Notes: a model not told the origin generated them from the sequence alone. A DNA stretch of 64,000 nucleotides from Metabacillus indicus LMG 22858 (GCF_000708755.2 NZ_JGVU02000002.1:1302001-1366000), one strand, 5' to 3'; shown: positions 39,470 through 52,590, counted from the stretch's first letter. Translations and numbers: made by a program.

Positions 39470-39508
39470 CACCCCACCATACTTAAAAAACGAAAGGAGA
39501 GAGCGAAA

Positions 39509-39565
39509 ATGATGATTCAAATGAAACTCAGAATGCACCTTAATGTGGAGAAGGATTCTGACTAG
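39509..39565 (+). CDS. Possible 18-residue peptide in the yrzI-type cluster
   Basis: MMIQMKLRMHLNVEKDSD, with GAAAGGAGAGAG upstream. It could be a decayed third yrzI-type copy or an independent peptide. The strong ribosome-binding site is the main support. Confidence 0.4.
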   Translation: MMIQMKLRMHLNVEKDSD

Positions 39566-39606
39566 CACGGGCGGAGCCGACCGTTTAGCCCTGACATAAA
39601 CCAATA

Positions 39607-39644
39607 CAAAAAGCGAAGATCTTTTTAAAGATCTTCGCTTTTTT
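39607..39644. terminator. Bidirectional terminator between the small-ORF cluster and sigK
   Basis: AAGCGAAGATCTTT / AAAGATCTTCGCTT, a 14-bp stem with a 2-3-nt loop and flanking A and T runs, between convergent units. Confidence 0.93.
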
Positions 39645-40384
39645 CATCCCTTCCCCTTTTGCCGGCCCTTCTGCTGGCCCTTTTTTTCCTTTTCCGCCCT
39701 GTAAAATTCATGGAACATTTTCATGAGTGCCCTCTTTTCGATCCTCGACACGTAACTCCTTGAGATGCCCAGCTCCTTTGCGATTTCCCGCTGCGTTTTC
39801 TCTTTTTGCAGGTCAAGGCCGAATCTGCCTACAATGACTTCTTTCTCCCGTTCATCCAGAATATCGATAAATTCTTTTACTTTTTCTAGTTCCATGTTCA
39901 GCTGAATCGTATCGATGACGTCTTCTGACTCTGATTTCAGCACGTCAATCAGGCTGATTTCGTTCCCCTCTTTATCCTGGCCGATCGGATCATGAAGGGA
40001 GACGTCCTTTTTGGTTTTCTTTAATGCCCTCAGATGCATGAGGATTTCATTTTCAATACATCTTGCCGCGTACGTAGCGAGCTTTGTGCCCTTGCCTTCT
40101 GAATAGCTTTCAATTGCTTTTATCAGACCAATCGTGCCGATTGAAATAAGGTCCTCCGAGTCCTCGCCGGTATTTTCAAATTTCTTGACGATGTGCGCCA
40201 CCAGCCGCAGATTGTGCTCGATCAGCATATTACGGGCATGCTCATCCCCTGTTGCCATCAGCCTTAAGTATTTTTTTTCTTCGCTTGCTGACAATGGCTG
40301 AGGGAAGGCATTGTTTTTGACATAAGATACTAAAAAGACCAGCTCTTTTAATAAGTATCCTAATGCAGCTAAAACTCCTGACAT
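39644..40384 (-). CDS. sigK: RNA polymerase sporulation sigma factor SigK, uninterrupted
   Basis: A 246-residue sigma-70 family factor for late mother-cell transcription. I chose ATG at 40384 ([20 protein letters not shown]) with GGAGGTGG upstream. The hydrophobic N-terminus is the pro-sequence removed by SpoIVFB. Region 2 has [18 protein letters not shown] and [15 protein letters not shown]; region 4 has the helix-turn-helix [23 protein letters not shown]. The frame is continuous, so no skin-like element splits it. Confidence 0.95.
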   Translation of the reverse strand: MSGVLAALGYLLKELVFLVSYVKNNAFPQPLSASEEKKYLRLMATGDEHARNMLIEHNLRLVAHIVKKFENTGEDSEDLISIGTIGLIKAIESYSEGKGTKLATYAARCIENEILMHLRALKKTKKDVSLHDPIGQDKEGNEISLIDVLKSESEDVIDTIQLNMELEKVKEFIDILDEREKEVIVGRFGLDLQKEKTQREIAKELGISRSYVSRIEKRALMKMFHEFYRAEKEKKGQQKGRQKGKG

Positions 40385-40621
40385 TGACCCACCTCCACGA
40401 ACAGATTGTAGGCAGCTGCCTATAATCAAGTCTATGTCCGGAAGGGTGTGAAAGTGTCTGTACTACGAAAGATTGCGGAAGTCCTTCCAGTTTTTCACCA
40501 AAAATGAAGCGCATACATTATGACATTTTTGAAAACTCTATTGATTCTTCCTTCTTTTTCATCAATAATGAATGCTGGTGCTGTCAAGCCCTTGGCCATC
40601 TTATGTTGGAGGTTGTTTTTT

Positions 40622-41368
40622 TTGAAAAAATACTTGTCTCTCGCTGCTTTTCTTTTGTTTTTTCTGCTGCTGATCAGCTGCGGAAACCGATCAGATAGAT
40701 ATACCATTGTTGCCTTTGGCGACAGCAACACGCGCGGAGCAAACTGGACCATCCGAAATTATCAGGATACAGATAAATGGGTAAACCTCGTCAAATCCAC
40801 TCTCCCTGTAAACGATGGACAGACGTTCATTCATAATGCAGGAGTAGGAGGAGAAACGACTGAGGATGCAAGAAAACGGTTTAGACGGGATGTGCTGAAC
40901 ACAAAACCCGATCTTGTTTTCATCATGTTTGGAACGAATGATGCTGTGATTCTGCCAAACGGGCAGCCAAAAGTCACACACAGCCGCTTCAGGGAAAATC
41001 TGCTTTACTATGTAAATGAGATTAAAAAGAACGGCGGAAAACCCGTTCTGATGACATGCCTTCCTATAGTTGAAGGAAACGGCCATGACAAGCTTTACTA
41101 CACGAGATATCCGAAAAAACTCTATTCCCATACAGACGGGGCACGGAACTGGCATAATTCCTATAATGACATTACCCGCGAAATTGCGTTTAAAAATGAC
41201 ATCACCTTAATTGACAACTGGACGACCATGGTGCAGGCTGCCGGAGGCGACTCTGATGAACTGCTGCTTAAAGCAGGAATTATTGACCCATCCGGAAATC
41301 ATATGACTCCGCATGGAGCAAAGCTGATCTATGAATCCATCTTAAAGAGCAAGGTGCTTAACCAATAA
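40622..41368 (+). CDS. yqeF: GDSL-type lipase/esterase lipoprotein (YqeF-like)
   Basis: A 248-residue lipoprotein. I chose TTG at 40622 after GGAGG: it gives a proper signal peptide (KKYLSLAAFLLFFLL) with lipobox LISC. The longer frame to 40520 adds an unlikely 34 residues. SGNH hydrolase blocks: GDSNTRG (Ser), GVGGETT (Gly), FGTNDAV (Asn) and DPSGNHMTPHG (Asp/His). Substrate unknown. Divergent from sigK; ends at its own terminator. Confidence 0.85.
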   Translation: MKKYLSLAAFLLFFLLLISCGNRSDRYTIVAFGDSNTRGANWTIRNYQDTDKWVNLVKSTLPVNDGQTFIHNAGVGGETTEDARKRFRRDVLNTKPDLVFIMFGTNDAVILPNGQPKVTHSRFRENLLYYVNEIKKNGGKPVLMTCLPIVEGNGHDKLYYTRYPKKLYSHTDGARNWHNSYNDITREIAFKNDITLIDNWTTMVQAAGGDSDELLLKAGIIDPSGNHMTPHGAKLIYESILKSKVLNQ

Positions 41369-41402
41369 AAAGAACCCGTTCAGATAAGAACGGGTTCTTT
41401 GT
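41369..41402 (+). terminator. Terminator of yqeF
   Basis: AAAGAACCCGTTC / GAACGGGTTCTTT arms followed by a short T-containing tail; A-rich upstream, so it may also serve the opposite strand. Confidence 0.85.
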
Positions 41403-41415
41403 TTATAGTAGAAGA

Positions 41416-41586
41416 CTATGCCTGATCCTGCTCATCCAGCCGTTTCTTGTATGCCAGAGAACGTTTAAAGCAGTAAAAGGCCCCTATAAGAAAAAGTCCA
41501 GTTGTGACCTGCCTGAATATGTGTCTATAAAAACCTTAACATATCAGAGCAGGCAATGATGCAGGCAAATACAGGCAGCAGAGGAA
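41416..41586 (-). pseudogene. Remnant of a yrhC-like gene
   Basis: Directly after mccB the minus strand still encodes RHIFRQVTTGLFLIGAFYCF, then KRSLAYKKRLDEQDQA and a stop. It has no start codon in frame. A hydrophobic stretch (IPLLPVFACIIACSD) sits upstream in another frame, broken by stops. Hydrophobic segment plus KRS-YKK-L tail and position match YrhC, the last gene of this operon in B. subtilis. The N-terminus is missing. Confidence 0.5.
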
Positions 41587-43654
<2,068 letters not shown>

Positions 43655-43693
43655 TCCTGTGATAAGAATGTCTGCACTCTTATCCTGTTATCC

Positions 43694-43730
43694 TTAAAAA
43701 AGAGGATCATTGCGATCCCCTCTGTTTTTA
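43694..43730 (-). terminator. Intra-operon terminator between mtnN and mccA
   Basis: On the minus strand AGAGGGGATCGCAATGATCCTCT, with paired arms, is followed by six T residues just after the mtnN stop. It should lower expression of mccA-mccB relative to yrrT-mtnN unless bypassed. Confidence 0.75.
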
Positions 43731-44426
43731 GCTTTTTAATGCACGGACAATGCTTAAAACAAGCTCTGCGGAATTTTTTGCAGCTGTTTCCAAGTATTGT
43801 TCGAATGATACATCCGATTCTTTTCCTGCAATATCAGACAAAGAGCGGATGATGACAAACGGTACGCCGAATTGATGGGCAGTCTGGGCTATGGCCGCAG
43901 CCTCCATCTCAACTGCGTATAGGTTTTCAAATTTTGTTCGGATGTATGCGACTCTTTCAGGATCATTCATAAACGAATCACCGGTGGCAATCAGACCTTT
44001 CACAACCTGAATCCCTTCCTGTTCCTGAGCCTGCTCGGCAGCAATTGCAACCAGCTTTTCATCCGGAAGGAAAGCAGCCGGCATGCCGGGCACTTGACCG
44101 TATTCGTAGTTAAATGCTGTCACATCTACATCGTGATGTCTTACTTCTGTAGAAATGACGACGTCTCCAACATTCAGGGAATGATGAAAACCTCCAGCTG
44201 AACCTGTGTTAATGACCACATCAGGTTTGAAGCGGTCAAGCAGGATAGCAGTGCTTACGGAAGCATTTACCTTCCCAATTCCTGATTTCAGAAGGATAAC
44301 GTCCATCCCGCTGTATGTTCCAGTTGTAAATTCGCTTCCTGCGATCGTTTCTGTTTTTGCATGTTCAAGCTGATCTCTTAAAATAGAAACTTCTTCTTCC
44401 ATTGCTCCAATGATGGCTGCTTTCAT
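43728..44426 (-). CDS. mtnN: 5'-methylthioadenosine/S-adenosylhomocysteine nucleosidase
   Basis: A 232-residue purine nucleosidase starting [23 protein letters not shown] at 44426 with AAAGGA 11 bases upstream. A longer frame to 44516 begins inside yrrT. Catalytic residues are E12 (AMEEEV), E in [12 protein letters not shown] and D in SLSDIAG. It frees adenine from MTA and SAH, feeding homocysteine supply for mccA. Confidence 0.95.
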   Translation of the reverse strand: MKAAIIGAMEEEVSILRDQLEHAKTETIAGSEFTTGTYSGMDVILLKSGIGKVNASVSTAILLDRFKPDVVINTGSAGGFHHSLNVGDVVISTEVRHHDVDVTAFNYEYGQVPGMPAAFLPDEKLVAIAAEQAQEQEGIQVVKGLIATGDSFMNDPERVAYIRTKFENLYAVEMEAAAIAQTAHQFGVPFVIIRSLSDIAGKESDVSFEQYLETAAKNSAELVLSIVRALKS

Positions 44427-44488
44427 TTGTTGTTCCATTCCTTTCAAAAGGGGTTTTTGGCCGGCATCAGCCTGAAACGCTGTCGGTA

Positions 44489-45133
44489 TTATTTTTTTAC
44501 GGCTTCTATCAGCCACACAAATTCGTTGAGCTGCGTGAAGTCGGCAGTGAATGAATGTTTTTCAAGGATGCCGCGCATGACTGAATGTGTTGTGTAATAT
44601 TCTGTTTCAAGGTCGGCTGCCAAGTTTAAGTAGTGCTGTTTTTTTGCTTTTTCAATCATGGACTTGTAAGCCTTCTGATCTTCAAACATTGTGTCAGCAA
44701 ACACTATTTTACCACCTTTGCCGAGAAGACGGGCATAAATTGCGACAGCTTTCTCTTTTTCTTCATCTGTTAAATGATGAAACGCATACGTACTAACAAC
44801 CGTGTCTATTTCCCCTTTTGGAACAGGGAAGGTGAGAAAATCACCGTCGCTGATCTGAGCCTTGTTTCCAAGCTTTTCAGCTGCTTTTTCTCTCATCGTC
44901 TTCGATGGTTCGATTCCGTAGACCTGCTTTCCTTTATTCAGCAGTTCTGCTGTCAGGTTGCCGGTTCCGACTCCGAATTCAAGGACGAATTTACCAGATT
45001 TGGATGCTACAGCTTCAAGAATGGCGCTGTAGCCGCTGAACACATCTTTATATTCTTCATCATGTCCGACTACAGTCGAATCATACGAGTGAGCCCAATC
45101 TTCAAATAGTTCTACAAACTCTCTTCCCATCAT
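44489..45133 (-). CDS. yrrT: Class I SAM methyltransferase YrrT
   Basis: A 214-residue methyltransferase with motif [17 protein letters not shown] near residue 50 and [10 protein letters not shown] as motif II. Substrate unknown. First gene of yrrT-mtnN-mccA-mccB; its start could be 45133 or 45130 (tandem ATGs, AAAGGA upstream). Likely controlled by CymR. Confidence 0.9.
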   Translation of the reverse strand: MMGREFVELFEDWAHSYDSTVVGHDEEYKDVFSGYSAILEAVASKSGKFVLEFGVGTGNLTAELLNKGKQVYGIEPSKTMREKAAEKLGNKAQISDGDFLTFPVPKGEIDTVVSTYAFHHLTDEEKEKAVAIYARLLGKGGKIVFADTMFEDQKAYKSMIEKAKKQHYLNLAADLETEYYTTHSVMRGILEKHSFTADFTQLNEFVWLIEAVKK

Positions 45134-45154
45134 GCACCAATCCTTTGATGATAA

Positions 45155-45195
45155 TTTAAATAATTCCTATGTGTATACTATGATTTAAAAATAGA
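45155..45195 (-). promoter_or_regulatory. Probable CymR-type operator and promoter of yrrT
   Basis: The minus strand reads TAAATCATAGTATACACATA then GGAATT. The ATAGGAATT half and the upstream TAAATC resemble the CymR site of sulfur genes, with spacing that does not fit exactly. TATACA may be the -10, with a TTCTAT-like -35. In B. subtilis this operon is CymR-repressed. Confidence 0.5.
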
Positions 45196-45276
45196 ACTGT
45201 TCTTAATTTACCACACGGTTTGTTTAACAGGCAATGAAAAGACTTTCCAGAAGGGTATTTTATGAGATATTCTATA

Positions 45277-45428
45277 GAAAAGCGGAAGCGCCCGTTTTAC
45301 TCCGGCAGTCAGATAAGAAATCACCCGAGAAGTCCGGGTCCCGCCTTTTTGGGGGATTTTGTTCTGACAGTAGAGCCTGAGCGCTGCAGCTGGACAAGGT
45401 GTCGAGTGCTTTCCGCTAAAGTCCACTA
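45277..45428 (+). repeat. Modular repeat element, core plus right end (B-C form)
   Basis: Hairpin core 45277-45396 begins GAAAAGCGGAAGCGCCC and ends CAGCTGGACA, then a degraded module C (AGTGCTTTCCGC...GTCCACT). Module A is missing. In the yrrT-yrzA gap. Confidence 0.82.
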
Positions 45429-45492
45429 AGTTTAAAACTTTTATAGCGTTACTAAATAGTAGCAGAAGAATATATATTTGGAGGCATCTAAT

Positions 45493-45693
45493 ATGTTTAA
45501 ACTGGAGTTCATTAAAGATAAAGTGGAATTTTTCGAGTCGGAGAAGCTTGCAGATCTTGAGAAGAAGATCAGCGAGCAGATTGAGATCAATAAAGCGATT
45601 TTGCTTGAGGTGCATTCGGTTTCCCACCAGATGCATGTAAGTGAAGAAGGAAGACGGTTTTACAGCGCTGCGGTGCATTTTAAGGCAAAATAA
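45493..45693 (+). CDS. yrzA: YrzA-like small protein (DUF2536)
   Basis: A 66-residue, charged protein with FIKDKVEFFESEKLADLEKK, a coiled-coil-like middle and HFKAK at the end. GGAGG is eight bases before the ATG at 45493. Function unknown; position and sequence match YrzA. It shares a terminator with yrrS. Confidence 0.8.
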   Translation: MFKLEFIKDKVEFFESEKLADLEKKISEQIEINKAILLEVHSVSHQMHVSEEGRRFYSAAVHFKAK

Positions 45694-45722
45694 AAAGGTG
45701 AGACGTTTTGTCTCACCTTTCA
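45694..45722. terminator. Bidirectional terminator between yrzA and yrrS
   Basis: AAAGGTGAGAC / GTCTCACCTTT arms around GTTTT, between convergent genes. Confidence 0.92.
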
Positions 45723-46412
45723 TCAATTTTCAGGCTGTTTCAGTTTTTCGACTCTGACCGGCTTCCAGCCTTCGTTTTCAACCCAGGTAATCTCTACTTT
45801 GTAATTTTGTGTTTTGTCTTTTGAAGAAATGGTTCCTTTTGCATCATTCGGACTGCCGTTGTTTCCGATAAACCAGATGGTCATATCTGATTCGCTCAGT
45901 CCTGTAGCATAACTCATAGCCTTGATCATTTCAGCCCAGTCCTGTGAGCTTTTGTCATATTGGGCAACGTGGGGCTCAGATTGCGAAGTTCCGACCGGCT
46001 TCCAGCCTGGATTTTCAATAATCTGATCTACGTTTGAATTCGGATCGCCTTCTGTTACGACAGGTTCTCCGGCTTCTTCATTTTCTTCGCCGTTTTCTTC
46101 GGCCGTTTCTTCTTTTTCTGCTTCATCTGCATCTTCTGTGCTGTTTTCTTCGCTGTTTTCTTCAGACGCTTCAGCTTTTTCTTTATCTTGTTGTCCTTTA
46201 TTCTCATCATTCTTGACGGTACCTGATGCCGTCTCTTCGTTTGCTTTTTCTGACGCCTTTTCGCTGTCATTTCCGCCAAGCAGCAGCTGTGACCCAATGA
46301 CAAGAATTAAAATGGCTACAATCCCAATTAAAATGTTCAGGACAACATTTGCTTTCCGGCGTTTATCACGGTTTTCAAAGCGTGATCCTTTACTTAGATT
46401 GCTCAAGTGCAT
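45723..46412 (-). CDS. yrrS: YrrS-like membrane protein (DUF1510)
   Basis: A 229-residue protein with a short basic N-terminus (NRDKRRKANVV), one membrane helix (about 25-45), a long Glu/Lys/Asn-rich low-complexity stretch (about 50-130) and a compact C-terminal DUF1510 domain (about 130-225). Encoded just after pbpI, the usual pairing; a role near cell-wall synthesis in sporulation is inferred from that. Confidence 0.9.
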   Translation of the reverse strand: MHLSNLSKGSRFENRDKRRKANVVLNILIGIVAILILVIGSQLLLGGNDSEKASEKANEETASGTVKNDENKGQQDKEKAEASEENSEENSTEDADEAEKEETAEENGEENEEAGEPVVTEGDPNSNVDQIIENPGWKPVGTSQSEPHVAQYDKSSQDWAEMIKAMSYATGLSESDMTIWFIGNNGSPNDAKGTISSKDKTQNYKVEITWVENEGWKPVRVEKLKQPEN

Positions 46413-46466
46413 TACACTCCTTTATCCCTCTAACATTCTGTCTTATTCTATCATTAGATTGCGTTT

Positions 46467-48212
46467 CTATCTAGTAGAAGCATTTTCTAATCGGGATAAT
46501 TCAGCTGCGACATCATAAAAGATGCTGTTGGCCGAGGATGTTTCACTTTGAGTATCCAGTTCAACAACCGCAAGGGCATATTTGGGATTGTTTGAAGGAA
46601 AATACCCTGCAAACCATTTGTGGACAGTTTTATGTCCTGTTTCAGCCGTGCCTGACTTTCCCGAAACTTCAAATGGCAGCGACTGAAATCTTCTGCCGGT
46701 TCCGTCCTTATCTGTTACAACCAGCCTGAGCAAATGCTGCAGCTTGGAGGCTGTGTAAGGAGAGATCCCATCACCTTCCATATCCTGATCCGGAAATTCA
46801 AACATGGTTGTCCCGTTTTTATAAAGAATGCTGTCAGCAATCTTCACCTGCTTTTTTTCTCCTCCCCGCGCAATTGTCGCCATCATGTTCGCTGCAGCAA
46901 GCGGGGTTACGCGGACATTTTTCTGCCCGATTGCCGTCTGTGCCACAGCACGAAACGCTCCTTTATCTCGCGGGTCATCCCAAATGGAAGGAGACTTCTC
47001 TTCAGGAAACTGCCTGAACTGGTTATAATGAAACACATTTCCGCTCCAGCCATTTTTTTCAGTCAGGCCTAATTTCCCTGCAAATTCCTCAATGGTCTTT
47101 TTGTCTTTTTTAATCAATTCTTCAGCTGTCGTTGTAAACGTGTAGTTGCAGCTTCTTGCAAAACTGCGTTCAAAGTTGAGGATTCCCATATCAGAATCAT
47201 CGTCATGTTCACCATACATATCCAGCTGGCAATTATACGAATTTTTCAGCTTCAGCCCGTTTTCAATCGCAGCAGCGGCGATGACCGTTTTAAAAACGGA
47301 ACCGGGAATTTGCGGAGTCAGCATATGGTTTGTGTGTGAACCGGAGTCAGACCTTTCAAGCGCCGGTTTGCTTACCATCGCCAGCACTTCACTCGTTTCA
47401 GCGTCCAGGAGCACAAGTCCCCCTTTTTTAATGCCGTATTTCGTGACGATCGCATCCGCCATTTTCTGTATCCTGCTGTCAATGGTTGTTTTGACGCTTA
47501 CAGGATAAAAAGGATTTGCGTTTGCAATATACTTGACGTTTATGCCAAAGAGCGGATTTCCATCGCCGTCCACATGGTATAAAAGCTTTGTTTCTGCATC
47601 CGGAAGTAAAAATTCATCAAATGCTTTTTCAAGCCCGGTAAAGCCGACCTGCGTTTTGGAGGATAGCTCCTTCTTATCAGGGTAGCGTTCTCTCAGTACA
47701 TCCGGACTTTCTCCCGTGATGCCGATGATATGGTTTGCTGCTTCATCCTTCTTTTTTGCCTGCTGGTAAATGGCGAAAACCCCAGGGATCTCAAGGTCAT
47801 TGATCGTATCCATTTGGGACTCAGTCAAGGTTATGCCCTCTGCAGAACCCATGATCAGCGGTTTGTCAGCATCCTCAAGCATGTTTTTAAGGGCAAAAGC
47901 AGAGTATCCGGTTATCTGCGCCAGTTTTTCTTTCGGCCACTCAATGTTTTTCAAAAACGGGAACAATACGAGTTTGGGTTCCTGAAAATTTCCGACAGGA
48001 AGGAGATTTCTGTCCACAAACCGGCCGCGGCCGTCGTCAATCATGACTTCCTGCGTTCTCTGTCCGACACTCTCTTCAATTAAATTGACATTTTCTCCCC
48101 CAAAGGACTCTGTGTTTATAAGCTGGATGTCTGCAAGCCTTGCAATCAGCACAAGCATGCATATAAAAATAAAAGCGCCCGTCCATTTCATTCTCTTCTT
48201 CATTATCATCAA
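46467..48212 (-). CDS. pbpI: Penicillin-binding protein PbpI (class B)
   Basis: A 581-residue class B penicillin-binding protein. N-terminal anchor (about 8-30), dimerisation and NTF2-like regions, then the transpeptidase domain. Serine nucleophile motif SVFK near 310, SCN near 358, KSGT near 520. It crosslinks peptidoglycan. In B. subtilis pbpI is sporulation-expressed with yrrS downstream; here only 54 bases separate them. Confidence 0.92.
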   Translation of the reverse strand: MMIMKKRMKWTGAFIFICMLVLIARLADIQLINTESFGGENVNLIEESVGQRTQEVMIDDGRGRFVDRNLLPVGNFQEPKLVLFPFLKNIEWPKEKLAQITGYSAFALKNMLEDADKPLIMGSAEGITLTESQMDTINDLEIPGVFAIYQQAKKKDEAANHIIGITGESPDVLRERYPDKKELSSKTQVGFTGLEKAFDEFLLPDAETKLLYHVDGDGNPLFGINVKYIANANPFYPVSVKTTIDSRIQKMADAIVTKYGIKKGGLVLLDAETSEVLAMVSKPALERSDSGSHTNHMLTPQIPGSVFKTVIAAAAIENGLKLKNSYNCQLDMYGEHDDDSDMGILNFERSFARSCNYTFTTTAEELIKKDKKTIEEFAGKLGLTEKNGWSGNVFHYNQFRQFPEEKSPSIWDDPRDKGAFRAVAQTAIGQKNVRVTPLAAANMMATIARGGEKKQVKIADSILYKNGTTMFEFPDQDMEGDGISPYTASKLQHLLRLVVTDKDGTGRRFQSLPFEVSGKSGTAETGHKTVHKWFAGYFPSNNPKYALAVVELDTQSETSSANSIFYDVAAELSRLENASTR

Positions 48213-48254
48213 AAAAACACCTCGCCTTTGACTAGTGTCGACGAGGTGTTTTCT
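48210..48254 (-). terminator. Terminator of greA
   Basis: AAAACACCTCG / CGAGGTGTTTT arms followed by a long T run; overlaps the pbpI start region. Confidence 0.88.
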
Positions 48255-48266
48255 TATTAAACCTTC

Positions 48267-48740
48267 TTACTTAACGTTTGTGATTCTTACTTGCATTTCT
48301 CCGCCCGGAGTCTGCACGTTTACTTCATCTCCAACCTGACGGCCCATGAGGCTCTTTGCGATTGGGGAATCATTAGAGATTTTGCCTTCAAATGGATCTG
48401 CCTCAGCGCTTCCGACGATTGTATATGTTTCTTCATCGCCGTTTGGAAGTTCAATAAATGAAATGGTTTTGCCGAGAGTGACAACATTTGAATTAGCATC
48501 ATCCACAATGATTTTAGCATTGCGGATCATATTCTCAAGTGTTGTAACGCGTCCTTCAACAAAAGCCTGTTCTTCTTTGGCTGAATCATATTCCGAATTC
48601 TCAGACAGGTCTCCGAAGCTGCGTGCAATCTTGATTCTTTCTACTACTTCTTTACGTTTGACCGATTTTAAGTATTCAAGTTCCTGCTCAAGCTTTTCTT
48701 TACCTTCAAGTGTCATAGGAAATACTTTTTCTTGTGCCAT
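48267..48740 (-). CDS. greA: Transcription elongation factor GreA
   Basis: A 157-residue protein: N-terminal antiparallel coiled coil (about 1-78) whose tip holds the acidic [14 protein letters not shown], and a C-terminal FKBP-like domain. It rescues backtracked RNA polymerase by stimulating transcript cleavage. ATG at 48740 gives standard length; an in-frame extension to 48926 is not supported. Confidence 0.97.
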   Translation of the reverse strand: MAQEKVFPMTLEGKEKLEQELEYLKSVKRKEVVERIKIARSFGDLSENSEYDSAKEEQAFVEGRVTTLENMIRNAKIIVDDANSNVVTLGKTISFIELPNGDEETYTIVGSAEADPFEGKISNDSPIAKSLMGRQVGDEVNVQTPGGEMQVRITNVK

Positions 48741-48860
48741 GATCTCACTCCTTCTAGTATAACTGCCCCCAAAATCAATTGGTATGTAAGACTGCACTGT
48801 GATAACGGAGGAGCTAGATCTGCTCCCGCCCGGTTTATGCATATTATTTGCTTTATGTAG

Positions 48861-48891
48861 CTTAAAAGCAAGCCCTGGGCTTGCTTTTAAG
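48861..48891. other. Perfect 31-bp palindrome between greA and udk
   Basis: CTTAAAAGCAAGCCC on both strands around a single central base, 15-bp arms with no mismatch. It lies 127 bp after udk and about 120 bp before greA. Lacks a usual loop and T run, so it is a weak terminator at best and could be a protein-binding or cruciform site. Confidence 0.75.
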
Positions 48892-49017
48892 ACATCGTAC
48901 TTTTCCCGATGAAGCTTTCTGAACATAAGAATTTTAAATCCGGTTCATAAAAGCTGTGAGAAACTTTAACAGCCTATACATAATATGGTCACAGTACTCT
49001 TTATCTATGCTATGTTA

Positions 49018-49653
49018 TTACAAAATTGCGTTTAGTTCAAGAATTGTTTGAATCTTTGTAACCATAAGGTCGATGGCCACATGGTTCTGGCCGCCTTCAG
49101 GTATGATAATATCCGCATAGCGCTTTGTCGGCTCAATGAACTGGTTATGCATTGGACGGACAACGGAAACATACTGCTCGATGACAGAGTCAATCGTTCT
49201 TCCGCGCTCTTTTATATCACGAAGCATGCGTCTGATGATCCTGATATCTGCATCTGTATCAACGTACAGCTTAATATCCATTAAATTGCGGAGTCTCTCG
49301 TCCTCAAGAACGAGAATGCCTTCAAGAATAATAACGTCTTTAGGCTCAACGAGCAGGACATCTTCAGAGCGGGTGTGAAGCTTGTAGTCATAGACAGGCT
49401 TGTTGATGGCTTCGTAATTTAAAAGCTGTTTAATATGCTCAATCAAAAGCGTGTTGTCAAAAGCAAGCGGGTGATCATAGTTTGTATTCAGCCTCTCCTC
49501 AAACGGAAGATGACTTTGATCTTTATAATAAAAGTCCTGCTCCAGCATTAAGATGGAATGGCCTTTAAAGTAATCATAAATAGACTTTGTCACACTGGTT
49601 TTTCCGGAGCCTGAGCCCCCGGCTACCCCAATGACAATGGGCTTTTTCCCCAT
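49018..49653 (-). CDS. udk: Uridine kinase
   Basis: A 211-residue P-loop kinase with [13 protein letters not shown] at 8-20 and the [14 protein letters not shown] loop. Phosphorylates uridine and cytidine. Starts four bases after the trhP2 stop, so co-transcribed with the tRNA-hydroxylation genes. Confidence 0.96.
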   Translation of the reverse strand: MGKKPIVIGVAGGSGSGKTSVTKSIYDYFKGHSILMLEQDFYYKDQSHLPFEERLNTNYDHPLAFDNTLLIEHIKQLLNYEAINKPVYDYKLHTRSEDVLLVEPKDVIILEGILVLEDERLRNLMDIKLYVDTDADIRIIRRMLRDIKERGRTIDSVIEQYVSVVRPMHNQFIEPTKRYADIIIPEGGQNHVAIDLMVTKIQTILELNAIL

Positions 49654-49657
49654 CGGT

Positions 49658-50929
49658 TCACTTCCCCTTCCGCATCATGTTATTTGGGAAGACTTTTCGG
49701 TCTGCTTTAAACGTCACAATTTGCAGAGGGTGGCGGGCTGCATCAAGAACATTTCCGTCTTCATCCCACAGCTGCTCAATTTTTTGCGTGAAGTTTTCCA
49801 TTTCAGGGCCAAAGAATTCAACTTCGTCTCCCGGCTTGAAATAGTTGCGCTGCTGCAGTGTAACCATTCCAGTCTCTTCATTGTAATCAAGAACAAGCCC
49901 AACGAAGTCAAACGTTGTTTTCTTGCCGTGAATGCCGAACATTTGCTCCTCTGTTCCTGGAACACCTTCAAAGAAAGCAGGAGCTGTGTCGCGGTTTGCA
50001 CACTTATCAAGCTCATCAAGCCATTCTTTTTGGATAACAAAGTTTTCAGGATCAGCGCAATAGGCATCGATGACCTTGCGGTAAACACTGACAACCGTTG
50101 CAACATAGTGAATGGACTTCATGCGGCCTTCAATTTTCAGGCTGTCAATTCCAAGCTCGATCATTTTCGGAATCGACTGGATCAAATTTAAGTCTTTCGG
50201 ACTCATGGCAAACGCAGCGTCATCCTGGTCGAACAAAGCTTCTTCACCATTACCTGAAAGCTTATAAAGATCGTAGTCCCAGCGGCATGACTGACAGCAT
50301 CCCCCGCGGTTTGAATCACGCGCAGTCATATGATTGCTCAGTACGCAGCGTCCTGAATACGCGATGCACATCGCTCCGTGGATAAAGGTTTCAATCTCAA
50401 TATCAACTTTTTCTTTCATTTCTTTTATTTCTTCAGCGCTTGTTTCACGCGCAAGCACAACTCGCTCAAGTCCCTCTTCTTTCCAGAACTGAACAGCTTT
50501 CCAGTTCGAGAGAGACTGCTGTGTGCTTAGATGCACTTCAAGTTTCGGAGCTACTCTGCGGCATGTTTCGATAATCATCGGATCAGCCACGATAATGCCT
50601 GAAACGCCTGCTTCCTGAAGGCCCATAAGGTACTCTTCAAGCCCGTCCATGTTTTCGTTATGGGCAAAAATGTTGGTCGTAACATAAATTCTTGCACCGT
50701 ATTTGTTTGCAAACTGTACTCCTTCAGCCATTTCTTCCAATGAGAAATTATCTGCATTAGAACGGAGGCCGAATTCTTTCCCGCCGATAAAAACGGCGTC
50801 TGCACCGTAGTGAACGGCAATTTTCAATTTTTCGAGATTGCCTGCCGGTGCAAGCAATTCCGGTTTTTTCACAATGACGCGTTTGCCGTCTATGATCTGT
50901 GAAATGTTATCTGCAGCAGTCACCATCAT
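49658..50929 (-). CDS. trhP2: tRNA uridine(34) hydroxylase subunit TrhP2 (YrrO)
   Basis: A 423-residue U32-family protein, in which the old peptidase name is misleading. TrhP proteins make 5-hydroxyuridine at tRNA position 34 using prephenate. It has [14 protein letters not shown] near residue 22 and the cysteine cluster CIAYSGRC...GGCCQSCRW for an Fe-S cluster, plus a C-terminal beta-barrel. Lies 31 bases downstream of trhP1. Confidence 0.9.
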   Translation of the reverse strand: MMVTAADNISQIIDGKRVIVKKPELLAPAGNLEKLKIAVHYGADAVFIGGKEFGLRSNADNFSLEEMAEGVQFANKYGARIYVTTNIFAHNENMDGLEEYLMGLQEAGVSGIIVADPMIIETCRRVAPKLEVHLSTQQSLSNWKAVQFWKEEGLERVVLARETSAEEIKEMKEKVDIEIETFIHGAMCIAYSGRCVLSNHMTARDSNRGGCCQSCRWDYDLYKLSGNGEEALFDQDDAAFAMSPKDLNLIQSIPKMIELGIDSLKIEGRMKSIHYVATVVSVYRKVIDAYCADPENFVIQKEWLDELDKCANRDTAPAFFEGVPGTEEQMFGIHGKKTTFDFVGLVLDYNEETGMVTLQQRNYFKPGDEVEFFGPEMENFTQKIEQLWDEDGNVLDAARHPLQIVTFKADRKVFPNNMMRKGK

Positions 50930-50960
50930 TTATTCCTCCTTGTTTCTTGCTAAGCTTCTA

Positions 50961-52590
<1,630 letters not shown>

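Noticed and set aside
39644-40384. Split sigK with skin element
   Set aside because: The gene is continuous and full length.
48741-48926. N-terminal extension of GreA
   Set aside because: Standard GreA length and a ribosome-binding site place the start at 48740.
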